NCBI GenBank assembly: GCA_003388505.1 | Contig: QQVO01000039.1 | Location: 1-64,000, forward strand | DNA: 64,000 nucleotides | Direction of reading: 5' to 3' | Origin: Planctomycetota bacterium | Lineage (GTDB): Bacteria > Planctomycetota > Planctomycetia > Planctomycetales > Planctomycetaceae | Shown here: in pieces, positions 8,617 through 20,576 of the stretch | How positions within the stretch are numbered: position 1 is the first letter of the stretch | Layout: the number at the start of each line of letters is the position of its first letter | Program-made: the position numbers and the translations under genes | Notes under the pieces: generated by a model | Seen by the model: the letters and a program-made list of their open reading frames with translations, nothing else | Told to the model about the DNA's origin: nothing | Databases searched by the model: none

Positions 8617-8775
8617 TCTCGCTGCGCCTTTTCCTCCGGGGGACCGAGCCAGGGACGTGATGCGAAATGTCGTCTTTCTGTACGCTTTGCAGAGGCCGAG
8701 CGTTGGACGGTTCAACATAACAGGGGGGACGAAGTCACGGCAGTCAGGGGGTGACTGATTCAGGTTCGGTCGAGT

Positions 8776-8880
8776 TTAGAGCAAATTGCTCTACCATGTG
8801 TCCGCGTCGAGCGGTGTCTGGACTTTCGAGGACGAGAATCCGCGAGACAGATCGCCAACACTGACTTGCAAAGCGCTATA
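8776..8880. repeat. ~105-bp dispersed repeat, copy 1
   Basis: One of three near-identical copies (others 11961-12066 and 60568-60670), all in the same orientation. It opens with the palindrome AGAGCAA-A-TTGCTCT and closes with AGCGCTATA. This copy contains the TAG stop (8876-8878) of the minus-strand membrane protein gene. Confidence 0.9.
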
Positions 8881-10867
8881 AAGACCGGCCCATGGCGACG
8901 ACTTCCATCCGTTCGCGGGCGAGCAGCCGACGCCGGCCGTCCTGCAGTTGGCGGTCGAGTAGCACGACGCCGAAGGGGACTTCCTCGCAAGACCAGGCAT
9001 CAAGGCGGTGAATCAGAGTCTCGCCCGTGGCATTGCGGGTGGACACGGTCGCGTATCCCTGCAGGCAGTGAAACGCATCGCGCCTTAGCGGGAACCTCAG
9101 ATAGCGGCGCGCGCCGGCTGCGTATCGGCCGGGCCGGGGCAAGCCGTGCCAGAAGACATAGGCGTTGCGTCGCTCATCGTCGGAGGGTTCGCCGTTCGGC
9201 CAGATGAGGAAGTCGGCCGGGCCGCGGCCCGCGAGGAATGAGTTGGAATCGATCCAGTAGCGTTCGACCTGTTCGGGCGCTCCCTGCTGTTGGCTTGTGA
9301 CTTCGACAATCCGCGCCTGGCGGCCGCCAACGTTGTCCGGCCCGGCGTCTGCCAGGCGGAGGCGCGAGAGCCGGCCGTCGACGTCGCGTCCGGCGAGTTC
9401 GATCCAATAGTCGTCATCCTGTTGGGGCCCGCCGGGAAGGCTGTAGACCCAGGATCGCACGGGGCGATCGAATTCGGGGTGCGGTTCGCGATAGTCGATC
9501 CAGCCGGCATTCTCCATCAGGGTATAGATCCACGGCTGTTTCCACGGCCCATCGAGTGGATACCAGGCGGAGAAGACCGAGACGGCCAGCGCGACGGCGG
9601 CCGCAGCCATCATCCACCAGCGGCGTCCCCAGCGGTCGAAGACCGGGATCAGGCCGAGGAGCCAGAACGGGACCAGCCACAACAGCCATCGGAGCGCGAC
9701 GCTGACGCCGCCGTAGTTGTAGTTCTCGGTGCGCGTCATGAAAAACGTGAAGACGATGAGCGTGAGGGCTGCGCCCATGGCATGGAAGAGTGTCTGCGAA
9801 GCGAGCAGGCCGCCGGAGTTGCCGCCGGCACGCGAGCCGGTCCGGAAAATTGAGAACAGCGCCAGTGCCCAGCCTGCGAGGGTCAGCAGCCAGATCGGGC
9901 TCAGCGAAAACAGGCCGTGGTGGCCGACCGTGCAGTGCAGCAGGTAGACGGGGAACGAATCGGTCGCCTTGTCGATTCCGCGAGGGTCCATCCAGTAGCT
10001 GGGGACGCCTTCGTAGACGAATTCGTACTTCTCCGTGCCGTAGGCGGAGTAGAACGGCAGCCAGTCGTCCGTGACGCGGAGATTGAGCGCGAAGAACGGA
10101 ATGACCGGAATGAGGGCGGCGGGCAGGAACCCGCTGAGCGTCTGCCGGGGCGCATTCCACAGCAGCGTTACGAATAGCGCGGCGACGAAGGCCGCCGCCG
10201 TCAGTTCGTTGGTAAATGCGAACGCGGAGAAGAAGCCTGCGGCGGCGAACCGCCACCAGTCGCGCCGACCGAGCACGACGATCCTCATCGCCGGTGCGAG
10301 GGCGAAGACGACGCAGACGGCGGCGGGCGTGTGATTATTGAGCGAATTGAGGAACGGGAGCAGCAAGGTGCCGAAGCAGGCGACCGCCATGACGGCGATG
10401 CGGGTGCGGGCCGATTCGGTGAGGGTCGCCGTCAGGTTAGAGAGAACGATGAGCGCGGCCGTCGTCGGCAGGATGTTGATCAGCAGCAGGACGAGCCGCG
10501 TTGTTTCCGCGAGGTGCGTCTCGAAGGTCCAGCCGGTCAGCTTGTCCAGTGTCCAGTAGAGGCCGGCGACGAGCGTGGGGAAGAGAGGGGGCTTGGTGGA
10601 ATAGAAGTGCCCTTCGTGACGCACGAGGTCGATCGTGTCCCAGCCGGGCTGTCGCCGCACGTCGTCGATGACATAGGTGCCCTGCTCGGCCAGCGCGCGG
10701 ATGGTGCACCACCGCGACCGGTCGTTGGCGCTTTGCAACGGTTCGGCCTGCATCAGCCGTGCGGTGGAGATCGCCGTTGAGAGAAGAATGAGCGTCCAGC
10801 AGACGAGTGACGCACTGCGATCCTGTCGAGAGGGGGCGGCAGTCGGTTCCGGGTGGTGAGGCGACAT
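8876..10867 (-). CDS. Polytopic membrane protein, possible PMT-like glycosyltransferase
   Basis: A 663-residue protein with about ten predicted membrane helices between residues 15 and 455 and a soluble C-terminal domain of roughly 200 residues. The layout (first helix, then a periplasmic loop with DRSRWCTIRAL and STKPPLFPTLVAGLY, then many helices) recalls the dolichyl-phosphate-mannose protein mannosyltransferase / ArnT superfamily, where the first loop holds the catalytic acid. The segment YSTKPPLFP in particular fits the KPP region of that group. The acceptor and sugar donor are unknown. Start ATG 10867 is chosen over the upstream in-frame codons, which overlap ftr. The stop lies inside a dispersed repeat, so the last residue is repeat-encoded. 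Confidence 0.68.
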   Translation of the reverse strand: MSPHHPEPTAAPSRQDRSASLVCWTLILLSTAISTARLMQAEPLQSANDRSRWCTIRALAEQGTYVIDDVRRQPGWDTIDLVRHEGHFYSTKPPLFPTLVAGLYWTLDKLTGWTFETHLAETTRLVLLLINILPTTAALIVLSNLTATLTESARTRIAVMAVACFGTLLLPFLNSLNNHTPAAVCVVFALAPAMRIVVLGRRDWWRFAAAGFFSAFAFTNELTAAAFVAALFVTLLWNAPRQTLSGFLPAALIPVIPFFALNLRVTDDWLPFYSAYGTEKYEFVYEGVPSYWMDPRGIDKATDSFPVYLLHCTVGHHGLFSLSPIWLLTLAGWALALFSIFRTGSRAGGNSGGLLASQTLFHAMGAALTLIVFTFFMTRTENYNYGGVSVALRWLLWLVPFWLLGLIPVFDRWGRRWWMMAAAAVALAVSVFSAWYPLDGPWKQPWIYTLMENAGWIDYREPHPEFDRPVRSWVYSLPGGPQQDDDYWIELAGRDVDGRLSRLRLADAGPDNVGGRQARIVEVTSQQQGAPEQVERYWIDSNSFLAGRGPADFLIWPNGEPSDDERRNAYVFWHGLPRPGRYAAGARRYLRFPLRRDAFHCLQGYATVSTRNATGETLIHRLDAWSCEEVPFGVVLLDRQLQDGRRRLLARERMEVVAMGRSL

Positions 10868-10899
10868 GACTCTCTGCGCGAACAGGCGATATCCGCGCC

Positions 10900-11796
10900 C
10901 TATAACAGTTCGCGCAGATGGAAATGGTGCTTGCCGAGTTTCCCACCGTAATTGCCGGCCGTGACGTGCTTCAAGCCGGGCGAGTGACAGGCGGCGTGCA
11001 GTCCGGCGCGGAGGGCGGATTGCACGGCATCGAAGGAGAGTCCATCGACCACGATCTCGTAGACCGCGTTGCATTCGTCGGGGACGTGCGATTCGGTCTG
11101 GGCGCGAAGCGTGGGGCAGTAGGCGTCGTTGGTGCTGGCCTTGAGCGCCTTATACTTCGAGCCGACTTTGCTGCCGGAACGGACGATTCCGCCGGGGAAT
11201 GGGAGAATCACGTCCGGGACTTCGCGGATGGCAGCCACTGCGGCCTCGGCGGCGGTGAGCGTTTGTGCCTGATCGACTCCGCAGAGCAGCAGGTTGCCGC
11301 CGCCGACGCCCTTGGCCGTTCCGAAGCGGTCTTCGCAGACGAACTCTCCGTCCATCACGGGAATCCGCCAGTAACGCCGGGCGCCGAGCTTCTTGGAGGA
11401 CTGAAAGCCGTCGCCGAAGTAGCGGATTGCGCCGCCGACGGAGATCTGCTGATCGCGCGGCTGGTCGAGCAGGCCGCTGTAGCAGGCGGTTGTGGCGCAG
11501 GTCAGGACGCACTGTCCAACGCGGGCCGCCATGGCAGACGCCAGAGACTTCTTGTTGAAGGCGAAGGCGAGCACGTTGACTCCCGGACGGCCGTCGGGCG
11601 TTTCGTCGGGCGAAGCGATGCTCTCGACGCCGGCTTCGCAATCGCAGGCGATCACACTGGTGGCGTAGCCGCATAACTGGGTGGCGGCGGTTTGAGCCCA
11701 CTCCTGCGTGGCGGCGGTGATGACGAGTCGCGTGGCCGTCATCGAAAAGGCTTCGGCGAACGTATCGGTGATGTCGACTCCATTGAGATCGGGCAT
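10900..11796 (-). CDS. fhcD: Formylmethanofuran:tetrahydromethanopterin formyltransferase
   Basis: A 298-residue protein, the usual length of the Ftr/FhcD family. It carries the family opening NGVDITDTFAEAFSM, the central GGAIRYFGDGFQSSKKL, the strongly conserved GVGGGNLLLCGVDQAQ and the C-terminal SPGLKHVTAGNYGGKLG. The enzyme moves the formyl group between methanofuran and tetrahydromethanopterin in C1 metabolism, where planctomycetes use it for formaldehyde oxidation or detoxification. Start ATG 11796 gives the canonical N-terminus. No other H4MPT-pathway gene is near, so it is a stand-alone locus. The upstream region is occupied by an inverted repeat and the ~105-bp element, so its promoter must lie within or next to repeats. 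Confidence 0.95.
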   Translation of the reverse strand: MPDLNGVDITDTFAEAFSMTATRLVITAATQEWAQTAATQLCGYATSVIACDCEAGVESIASPDETPDGRPGVNVLAFAFNKKSLASAMAARVGQCVLTCATTACYSGLLDQPRDQQISVGGAIRYFGDGFQSSKKLGARRYWRIPVMDGEFVCEDRFGTAKGVGGGNLLLCGVDQAQTLTAAEAAVAAIREVPDVILPFPGGIVRSGSKVGSKYKALKASTNDAYCPTLRAQTESHVPDECNAVYEIVVDGLSFDAVQSALRAGLHAACHSPGLKHVTAGNYGGKLGKHHFHLRELL

Positions 11797-11885
11797 TGTG
11801 AATACTGGACGAGTAACGGCGGGTGCTTCAGCGATGACGACTGGACAGTGTACCGCGTCGACGGTAAATGAGAACTGTTGCGGGG

Positions 11886-11955
11886 TAGTAGCCGAAGTCG
11901 TGAGACTTCGGGCGAACAGGGCAAGAACGCGAGGAAGTCTCACGACTTCCGCTGC
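11886..11955. repeat. Inverted repeat GCCGAAGTCGTGAGACTTC family
   Basis: Arms AGCCGAAGTCGTGAGACTTC (11890-11909) and GAAGTCTCACGACTTCCGCT (11934-11953) can form an ~18-bp stem. A half copy (GAAGTCTCACGACTTCGGCT) is at 13231. It lies in the fhcD upstream region. Confidence 0.7.
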
Positions 11956-11960
11956 GTCGC

Positions 11961-12066
11961 TTAGAGCAAATTGCTCTACCATGTGTCCGCGTCGAGCGGT
12001 GTTTGGACTGTCGAGGACGAGAATCCGCGAGACAGATCGCCAACACTGATTTGCAAAAACGCTATA
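11961..12066. repeat. ~105-bp dispersed repeat, copy 2
   Basis: It differs from copy 1 by a handful of substitutions and one extra AA near the right end (TTTGCAAAAACGC). It lies between the divergent fhcD and SecA-like genes, directly abutting the previous inverted repeat. Confidence 0.9.
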
Positions 12067-12098
12067 GCCCCCATGTCATTCTGGGCGGGTGTTTCCGA

Positions 12099-12785
12099 AT
12101 GGGACTGCTTTCACGACTCTTCGGGCAGAGCGCGCGGCCTGCGTTCTCTGCGGAGGCGGATCAGATCTTTCTCACGGCCGACGCCAAATGGCGGGCGCTG
12201 GCGAAGGCTGTTCGTGCGCGGCGCAATGACGGCGAACGGGTGCTGATTCTGGCTCACTTCCCGGCGACGCTGAGAGAGGCCCGCGACCGTCTCGCCGCGA
12301 GCGAGATCGCCACGGAGATCATCGACCGGCCACTCAGCGGCGGGGGCGTCCCGGAGTTGTTTGAGCGCAGGGCGTCTGCGGAGGCGGTGCTGGCGCCCGT
12401 TCCGGCCCTGACTGTCGACGAACACGAAACGCAACCGACGCCTCCTTTCGACATGCGGGTTGCGATTCTCTCTCTCGAAGTTCATCCGGCGGATGAGGTG
12501 GAGCAGGACGTGTTGCGTTTTGCGGCTTCGATCCCGTGTGCGACGCGGTTGTTTCCGTTCGTGTCGCTGGAGGATCCGCTACTGGCGCAGTTTGCGGGGC
12601 CCGCGGTGCAGGACATCCTGCGGAAGCTGGGCATGCAGGAGGATGAAGCGATCCAGAGCGGAATGGTGTCCCGCCGCGTCCGCCGCGCCCAGGCGAGAAT
12701 GTCGAGCCGGATCACGTCGTGGGCGCCGGCGGACAGTGCGGAGGAATGGATTGCGAAGAACGTTGAATCGGAGTCATCGACGTAG
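12099..12785 (+). CDS. SecA C-terminal-region-like protein
   Basis: A 228-residue protein. Residues ~160-210 (SLEDPLLAQF, then ILRKLGMQEDEAIQSGMVSR and RRAQARM) match the helical region of SecA preprotein ATPase that normally reads SLxDxLMxxF...G..xDExIxxxMVxxxIxxAQ. The ATPase motor domains (Walker A/B) are absent, and the N-terminal part only loosely resembles a helicase C-terminal Rossmann half (RVLILAHFPATLREARDRLA). It could be a SecA-derived accessory or regulator. I start at ATG 12099 because upstream in-frame codons lie in the dispersed repeat. The start codon directly follows that repeat, which may therefore carry its promoter. Confidence 0.55.
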   Translation: MGLLSRLFGQSARPAFSAEADQIFLTADAKWRALAKAVRARRNDGERVLILAHFPATLREARDRLAASEIATEIIDRPLSGGGVPELFERRASAEAVLAPVPALTVDEHETQPTPPFDMRVAILSLEVHPADEVEQDVLRFAASIPCATRLFPFVSLEDPLLAQFAGPAVQDILRKLGMQEDEAIQSGMVSRRVRRAQARMSSRITSWAPADSAEEWIAKNVESESST

Positions 12786-12917
12786 AACAGGCTGCCGGCC
12801 GGTTCGGCGCGCTCAGCGCGACAGGCGATGATTCGCCAATCGGTTTCTCGCGAGCGTGGAGTGGCGGTTCAGGGGTCCGGAGCGATGAGGTAGCTCAATT
12901 CCTGTGACTTCCGAGCG

Positions 12918-13202
12918 CTGACAGTTACACACATCTCTCAATCTCCATTTGAGCGACTCTCCGAGAGATTCGAATGGAACGCGGATGACCACGGTTTGGA
13001 CCGATTTCCACTGATTTCCTTCTTGCGTATCGACGCCATGCGGGCCTGGATCGATGCAGTTTCAGCGCTACTGCCTGTTGAGGAATACCACGCAAAATCC
13101 GTGATGATCCGCCAAATCCGCGAAAATCTGTGTCCTGTTCGAGAATCCCCTGGGCCCGATTCCTCGGCACCGGACCCAAGGCGAGTTGTGTGTAAGCGAC
13201 AG
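12918..13202. repeat. ~285-bp element with terminal inverted repeats (MITE-like), copy A
   Basis: The left end CTGACAGTTACACACATCTC and the right end, whose complement reads CTGTCGCTTACACACAACTC, form ~20-bp terminal inverted repeats. The flanks extend the symmetry (AGCGC/GCGCT). The interior is shared with 50283-50717 and 61944-62231. No protein-coding frame is conserved between copies, so this looks like a non-autonomous transposable element. Confidence 0.8.
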
Positions 13203-13227
13203 CGCTTGAGCGCCCTACACTCGTTCG

Positions 13228-13252
13228 TGCGAAGTCTCACGACTTCGGCTAC
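13228..13252. repeat. Half copy of the GAAGTCTCACGACTTC repeat
   Basis: GAAGTCTCACGACTTCGGCTAC matches the right arm of the element at 11886 and forms a short hairpin of its own. It fills part of the 12786-13377 gap next to the MITE-like element. Confidence 0.6.
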
Positions 13253-13377
13253 ACGTTCTTGAGGGCGGTGAAGTTGGGTGCGATCATGTCTACACTCTTG
13301 CCGGAATATTGGTCTTGCGAACCGCGTCGTTCGTTTCTTTCAGACATTCTGACGCGACCTGGACTTCTTGAAAAGAC

Positions 13378-14157
13378 ATGACTGCTCCTGCACAACTTGC
13401 GGCGTGGATTTCGGAAGCGCGCAGCGCCGTGGCGTTTACCGGGGCGGGGATCTCGACGGAGAGTGGGATTCCCGATTTTCGGTCGCCGGGGGGCGTGTGG
13501 TCGCGATCGCAACCGGTTTACTTCGATGAGTTCCTGCGCGACCCCGCCGCGCGCGAGGAGTACTGGCGGCAGAAGGCCGAGTCGCATCGCGACTTCAGGG
13601 AGGCTCGTCCCAACATTGCGCATGAAGAACTGGCGCGGTGGGAGGAGTCAGGGAGACTGGTCGGGGTCATCACGCAGAATATCGACGGGCTGCATCAGGT
13701 GGCCGGCAGCCGGACTGTGTGGGAACTGCACGGGACGGCCCGCGAGATCGCGTGCCTGGAATGCACTCACCGTGAGAACGCCGACCGTCTCGTCGAGCAG
13801 TTCATCGCGGAGGGACGGGCGCCCGACTGTCCCCGGTGCGGCGGCCTCATCAAGCACGCGACGATTTCGTTCGGGCAAGCCCTGCCGGAGGACGTGCTCC
13901 TGGCGGCCGCTCAGGCGGCGCAGCGGGCAGACTTGTTCATCACGATCGGCTCGTCGCTGGTGGTCACGCCGGCCGCGAATCTGCCTGTCATCGCGAAGCA
14001 GAGCGGCGCGAAGCTGGTGATCATCAACCGGGACGCGACGCCGCTTGATTCGATGGCCGACCTGGTGATCAACGCGGCGATCGGCGAGACGTTTCGGGCG
14101 GTGCGGGCTGAAATCCAGCCAAGAGTCAAGACGGACGAATCACCACGGAGGCACTGA
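13378..14157 (+). CDS. cobB: NAD-dependent protein deacylase, Sir2 family
   Basis: A 259-residue bacterial sirtuin that removes acyl groups from lysines using NAD+. The NAD site GAGIS (22-26) and IPDFRS, the TQNIDGLH motif (99-106), the catalytic His118 in ELHG and the four zinc cysteines C126/C129 and C151/C154 are all present. No A-x-x-Y-x-x-R desuccinylase signature is evident, so the acyl preference cannot be assigned. It starts at ATG 13378. The final residues and stop lie inside a palindromic repeat (14141-14271), so the tail after about residue 250 has probably been rewritten by that insertion. Confidence 0.95.
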   Translation: MTAPAQLAAWISEARSAVAFTGAGISTESGIPDFRSPGGVWSRSQPVYFDEFLRDPAAREEYWRQKAESHRDFREARPNIAHEELARWEESGRLVGVITQNIDGLHQVAGSRTVWELHGTAREIACLECTHRENADRLVEQFIAEGRAPDCPRCGGLIKHATISFGQALPEDVLLAAAQAAQRADLFITIGSSLVVTPAANLPVIAKQSGAKLVIINRDATPLDSMADLVINAAIGETFRAVRAEIQPRVKTDESPRRH

Positions 14158-14271
14158 GACACGGAGGCGGCGCGGAGCCGTTGAATTGATGTTGAAGGAG
14201 TTCACCCAATACGGCGTGCGTCGCATCTGCGGCGGGAGACAGTTTCGATGATTCTCGGTGTCTCCGTGGTG
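14141..14271. repeat. CACCACGGAG palindromic element between convergent genes
   Basis: The left arm CACCACGGAGGCACTGAGAC and the right arm CTCGGTGTCTCCGTGGTG are inverted copies separated by ~95 bases. It spans the 3' end of the sirtuin gene and the gap to the amphi-Trp gene. Relatives are at 43328, 54307 and 55104. Confidence 0.7.
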
Positions 14272-14282
14272 AGCCCTTGCGG

Positions 14283-14507
14283 TTACTTGTGCGACCACTT
14301 GATCTGGAATTCGATCTCTTCAACGTCGCCTTCGCGTTCGTGCTCAATGTTGTATTGGGCGCGGACCGGGACGTAGATTCGTTCGCCGGCGATCTGAATC
14401 TCGAACTGCTCGCCGTTTTCCAGATCGTCGGCCAGACGACGAAGTTTGGCGATGAACTCCGGGAGCGGGTATCCCTTCTCGATATCGCGTTCCGGTTTGT
14501 CGGACAT
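14283..14507 (-). CDS. amphi-Trp domain-containing protein
   Basis: A 74-residue cytoplasmic protein matching the amphi-Trp family. It has an amphipathic helix (LPEFIAKLRRLADDLENGEQF), a beta section with the IYVPVRAQYNIEHERE pattern and a terminal strand EIEFQIKWS containing the conserved tryptophan. The biological role is not established for the family. It stands between the sirtuin gene (convergent) and the DUF1501 gene, with its start 31 bases from that gene's stop, so it could be co-transcribed with the DUF1501 operon. Confidence 0.8.
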   Translation of the reverse strand: MSDKPERDIEKGYPLPEFIAKLRRLADDLENGEQFEIQIAGERIYVPVRAQYNIEHEREGDVEEIEFQIKWSHK

Positions 14508-14537
14508 TGCTGCTCCCGAGGTTGAGTGCGTAAGGAA

Positions 14538-15989
14538 TCAGGCGAGAATCGGCTTGATGACGTGGCCGTGGACGTCGGTGAGGCGGCGTTCGAGGCCGTT
14601 GTGGTAGAAGGTCAGGCGTTCGTGCTGCAGGCCGAGGATGTGCAGAATGGTGGCGTGGAAGTCGTGGACGGTGGCGACGTCTTCGACCGCCTTATAGCTG
14701 AACTCGTCGGTCGCACCGTAAGTAAAAGGGGCCTTAACACCTGCACCCGCCAGCCAGGCTGTGAAACCGGACGGGTTGTGGTCGCGGCCGCTGGCGCCGG
14801 CCTGGAAGGTCGGCATGCGGCCGAATTCGGTGCACCAGACAACGAGCGTGTCTTCCAGCAGGCCGCGTTGCTTGAGGTCGTGCAGCAGTCCGGCGGTGGG
14901 CTGGTCGAGCACGGGGCCGTGCCTGGCGTACTGTTCGGCGAGGACCTTGTGTCCGTCCCAGTTGCTCACGCCTTCGCCGCCGGTCTGGTAGGCGCCGTTA
15001 AAGAGTTGAACGAAGCGCACTCCCTGCTCCAGCAAGCGGCGGGCGAGGAGGCAGTTGCGGGCGTAGGATGCCTTGAGGGGATTCTCGGTGTCGTCCGCGC
15101 CGTACAGGCGGATTGTCGAGGCGGACTCGGTGGAGAGATCGCTGACTTCCGGGACGCTGAGCTGCATTCTGGCGGCAAGCTGGTAGCTGGCGATGCGGGC
15201 GGAGAGTTCGCTGTCACCGGGATACTCCTTCAGATGGCGACGATTCAGAGATTGCAGAAAGTGGCGGGTCTGCCGGTCGGTTTCGGGGTCGACGCCTTCC
15301 GGTCGGTCGAGGTTGCGGAGCGGTTTGGCCGCGTTGAAATCGGTTCCCTGATAGGCGGCCGGGAGAAACCCGGGGCCCCAGTTGTTGACGCTCGACTGCG
15401 GCGTTCCGCGCGGATCGGGAATCGCCACGTAGGCGGGCAGCTCCTGGTTTTCGGTGCCGAGGGCCCAGGTGACCCAGGCGCCCATGCTGGGGAAGCCGTC
15501 GAGGGTGAAGCCGGTGGACATGAAGTTCTCACCGGGGCCGTGCGTGTTCGTCTTCCCGGTCAAGGAGTGGATGAAGCACATGTCGTCGGCCATGTCGCCC
15601 AGCATGGGGACGAGGTCGGAAACCATCTTGCCGCACTCGCCCCGCGGCCGGAATTCCCAGGGACTCCTGGTGAGATTGCCCTGGGCGCCCTGGAAGGTGA
15701 TCAGGTTTTCGCTGCCGGGCAGAGGCTGGCCGTGGCGTTTGATCAGTTCCGGCTTGTAGTCGAACGTGTCGATCTGGCTGCATGCGCCGGAGCAGAAGAT
15801 GACGAGCACCTTGTTGGCGCGGGGCGTGTGGTGCGTCGGCCGGGGTGCGAAGGGTTGCGCCGGATCGATGTTTGGACGGAGCGGCGAGGTTTCGGCGGCA
15901 AGCAGACCCTGCTCGTGCAGGATGCTCGCGAGCGCGATGCCGCCCAGGCTGCCGGCCGTGTCGAGGAGGAGTTGACGGCGGGATTGCAT
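14538..15989 (-). CDS. DUF1501 domain-containing protein (Tat-exported)
   Basis: A 483-residue planctomycete DUF1501 protein, related to the alkaline phosphatase/sulfatase superfamily. The N-terminus has a Tat signal ([15 protein letters not shown]). The body shows [20 protein letters not shown], the ENFMSTG segment, [17 protein letters not shown], the CTEFGRMP motif and the C-terminal [15 protein letters not shown]. Its reaction is unknown, but it is routinely encoded beside DUF1549/DUF1553 haem-motif proteins, as here (106 bases upstream, same strand). Start ATG 15989 is used, and an ATG 15 bases upstream is also possible. Confidence 0.92.
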   Translation of the reverse strand: MQSRRQLLLDTAGSLGGIALASILHEQGLLAAETSPLRPNIDPAQPFAPRPTHHTPRANKVLVIFCSGACSQIDTFDYKPELIKRHGQPLPGSENLITFQGAQGNLTRSPWEFRPRGECGKMVSDLVPMLGDMADDMCFIHSLTGKTNTHGPGENFMSTGFTLDGFPSMGAWVTWALGTENQELPAYVAIPDPRGTPQSSVNNWGPGFLPAAYQGTDFNAAKPLRNLDRPEGVDPETDRQTRHFLQSLNRRHLKEYPGDSELSARIASYQLAARMQLSVPEVSDLSTESASTIRLYGADDTENPLKASYARNCLLARRLLEQGVRFVQLFNGAYQTGGEGVSNWDGHKVLAEQYARHGPVLDQPTAGLLHDLKQRGLLEDTLVVWCTEFGRMPTFQAGASGRDHNPSGFTAWLAGAGVKAPFTYGATDEFSYKAVEDVATVHDFHATILHILGLQHERLTFYHNGLERRLTDVHGHVIKPILA

Positions 15990-16094
15990 GGTTGGAAATA
16001 TCATGATCGCGTTGCGAGTCGTAGTTGAGCGCTCCCCTGCGGGTCGCGGCTAAACGGGAACTGGACAAGCGTGTCGGCGTTATGAAACGCAGAG

Positions 16095-19406
<3,312 letters not shown>

Positions 19407-19731
19407 CAGTTCCTGTTCTCCCGGTTCGAAAGCGGCTTTGTCAGTTTGTGCCGGTCGTTGATCGTGTGCTTGAGCAGGGCATTGTTCCAAGCGCCATTCT
19501 GTACAGTTCATCGTAACGGATCGATGGAGGGCGAGTCAGCCGAAGTGGAGCAGGCCTGGTCGGGCGGGCCCCAGTGACTCCGGGCGAGTTGCCAAATGGG
19601 GCGCGGTTTGGAACGATCGCCGGGACTTTATTCGACGTGAGTTTCCTCCGAGTTTCAACGGCCAGCGATCAAGGACCGGGACGATTCACCTTCTGCTCCC
19701 CTTCTGTTCCAGTCTGCTGGTCGTCTGCGGG

Positions 19732-20556
19732 TTGCTCTGCCTGAAGCGGGCACACGAGCGGGGGGTGTCGACCTGGACGTCGATGATCGTTGTGTGCTGG
19801 ACGTCGGCCGTGGTGTTTCCGCCGCTGGCGCTGCTGGGCGGGACAATGCCATCGCCAGCGCTTCTGTGGCAACCGGTCGTCATCGGGCTGCTGTTTCTGG
19901 CCGGCCAACTGTTCACATTTCTCTCCGTGGCGCGGGGAGACGTTTCGATCGCCGCTCCGGTGCTGGGGATCAAGGTGCTGATCGTGCCGGCGGCTGCGGG
20001 ATTCGTGGTGGATGAAGAACTGCCGGCCCGCGTGTGGGTCGCGGCAGCGGTAGCGATGGTCGGGATCGCGTTCGTTCAGGCGCGCGACGCCGCTGTCGAT
20101 CGGTCGCGAATCCTGGCCGCCGTCGGCTACGCGCTGCTGGCGGCCTGTTCGATGACGCTGTTCGACCTCTTGATCCAGCGCTGGGCCCCGGCCTGGGGAG
20201 CGGGCTATCTGCTGCCGATCGCTTTCGGGTGCGCGGCTGTTTCGTCGTTGTTGTTCCTCACGGTCGCCGATCGGCCGACGGACATCCGGCAGGCCGGCGC
20301 AGTGCGGCCGCTGATGTTCGGGGCGGTGCTGATGGCGATTCAGGCGATCGGCATGACGCTCACGCTGGGCCTGTACGGCGACGCCACGCGGGTCAACATC
20401 GTCTATTCGTTACGCGGTCTGTGGGGCGTGCTGTTGACGTGGATCGTCTCCCGTCACGCCCCGGCGGGGGATGCGCAGCCGAGCCACCGGACAATGCTGC
20501 TGCGGTTCGTCGGGGCGGTGTTGATTGGGATGGCGGTTGTGATTTCGGTGGTGTAG
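19732..20556 (+). CDS. EamA/DMT-superfamily transporter (true start probably upstream)
   Basis: A drug/metabolite-type transporter of at least 274 residues with about nine hydrophobic helices, including repeated EamA features (RGDVSIAAPVLGIKVLIVPA in the first half, ATRVNIVYSLRGLWGVLLTW in the second). The substrate is unknown. The first canonical start in frame is TTG 19732, but the open frame continues upstream and encodes another hydrophobic helix (IHLLLPFCSSLLVVCGLL), which would be the missing first helix. An AAGGA ribosome site at 19671-19675 is ideally spaced before an ATT codon at 19684 in the same frame. No ATG/GTG/TTG exists upstream in this frame to about 19570. Confidence 0.78.
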   Translation: MLCLKRAHERGVSTWTSMIVVCWTSAVVFPPLALLGGTMPSPALLWQPVVIGLLFLAGQLFTFLSVARGDVSIAAPVLGIKVLIVPAAAGFVVDEELPARVWVAAAVAMVGIAFVQARDAAVDRSRILAAVGYALLAACSMTLFDLLIQRWAPAWGAGYLLPIAFGCAAVSSLLFLTVADRPTDIRQAGAVRPLMFGAVLMAIQAIGMTLTLGLYGDATRVNIVYSLRGLWGVLLTWIVSRHAPAGDAQPSHRTMLLRFVGAVLIGMAVVISVV

Positions 20557-20576
20557 GTAGCGGGCCTGCTTGCATT

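Noticed and set aside
11828-12046. Short minus-strand frame inside the ~105-bp repeat that reads similarly in all three copies
   Set aside because: The repeat's own conservation explains it; no ribosome site or start is shared by the copies.
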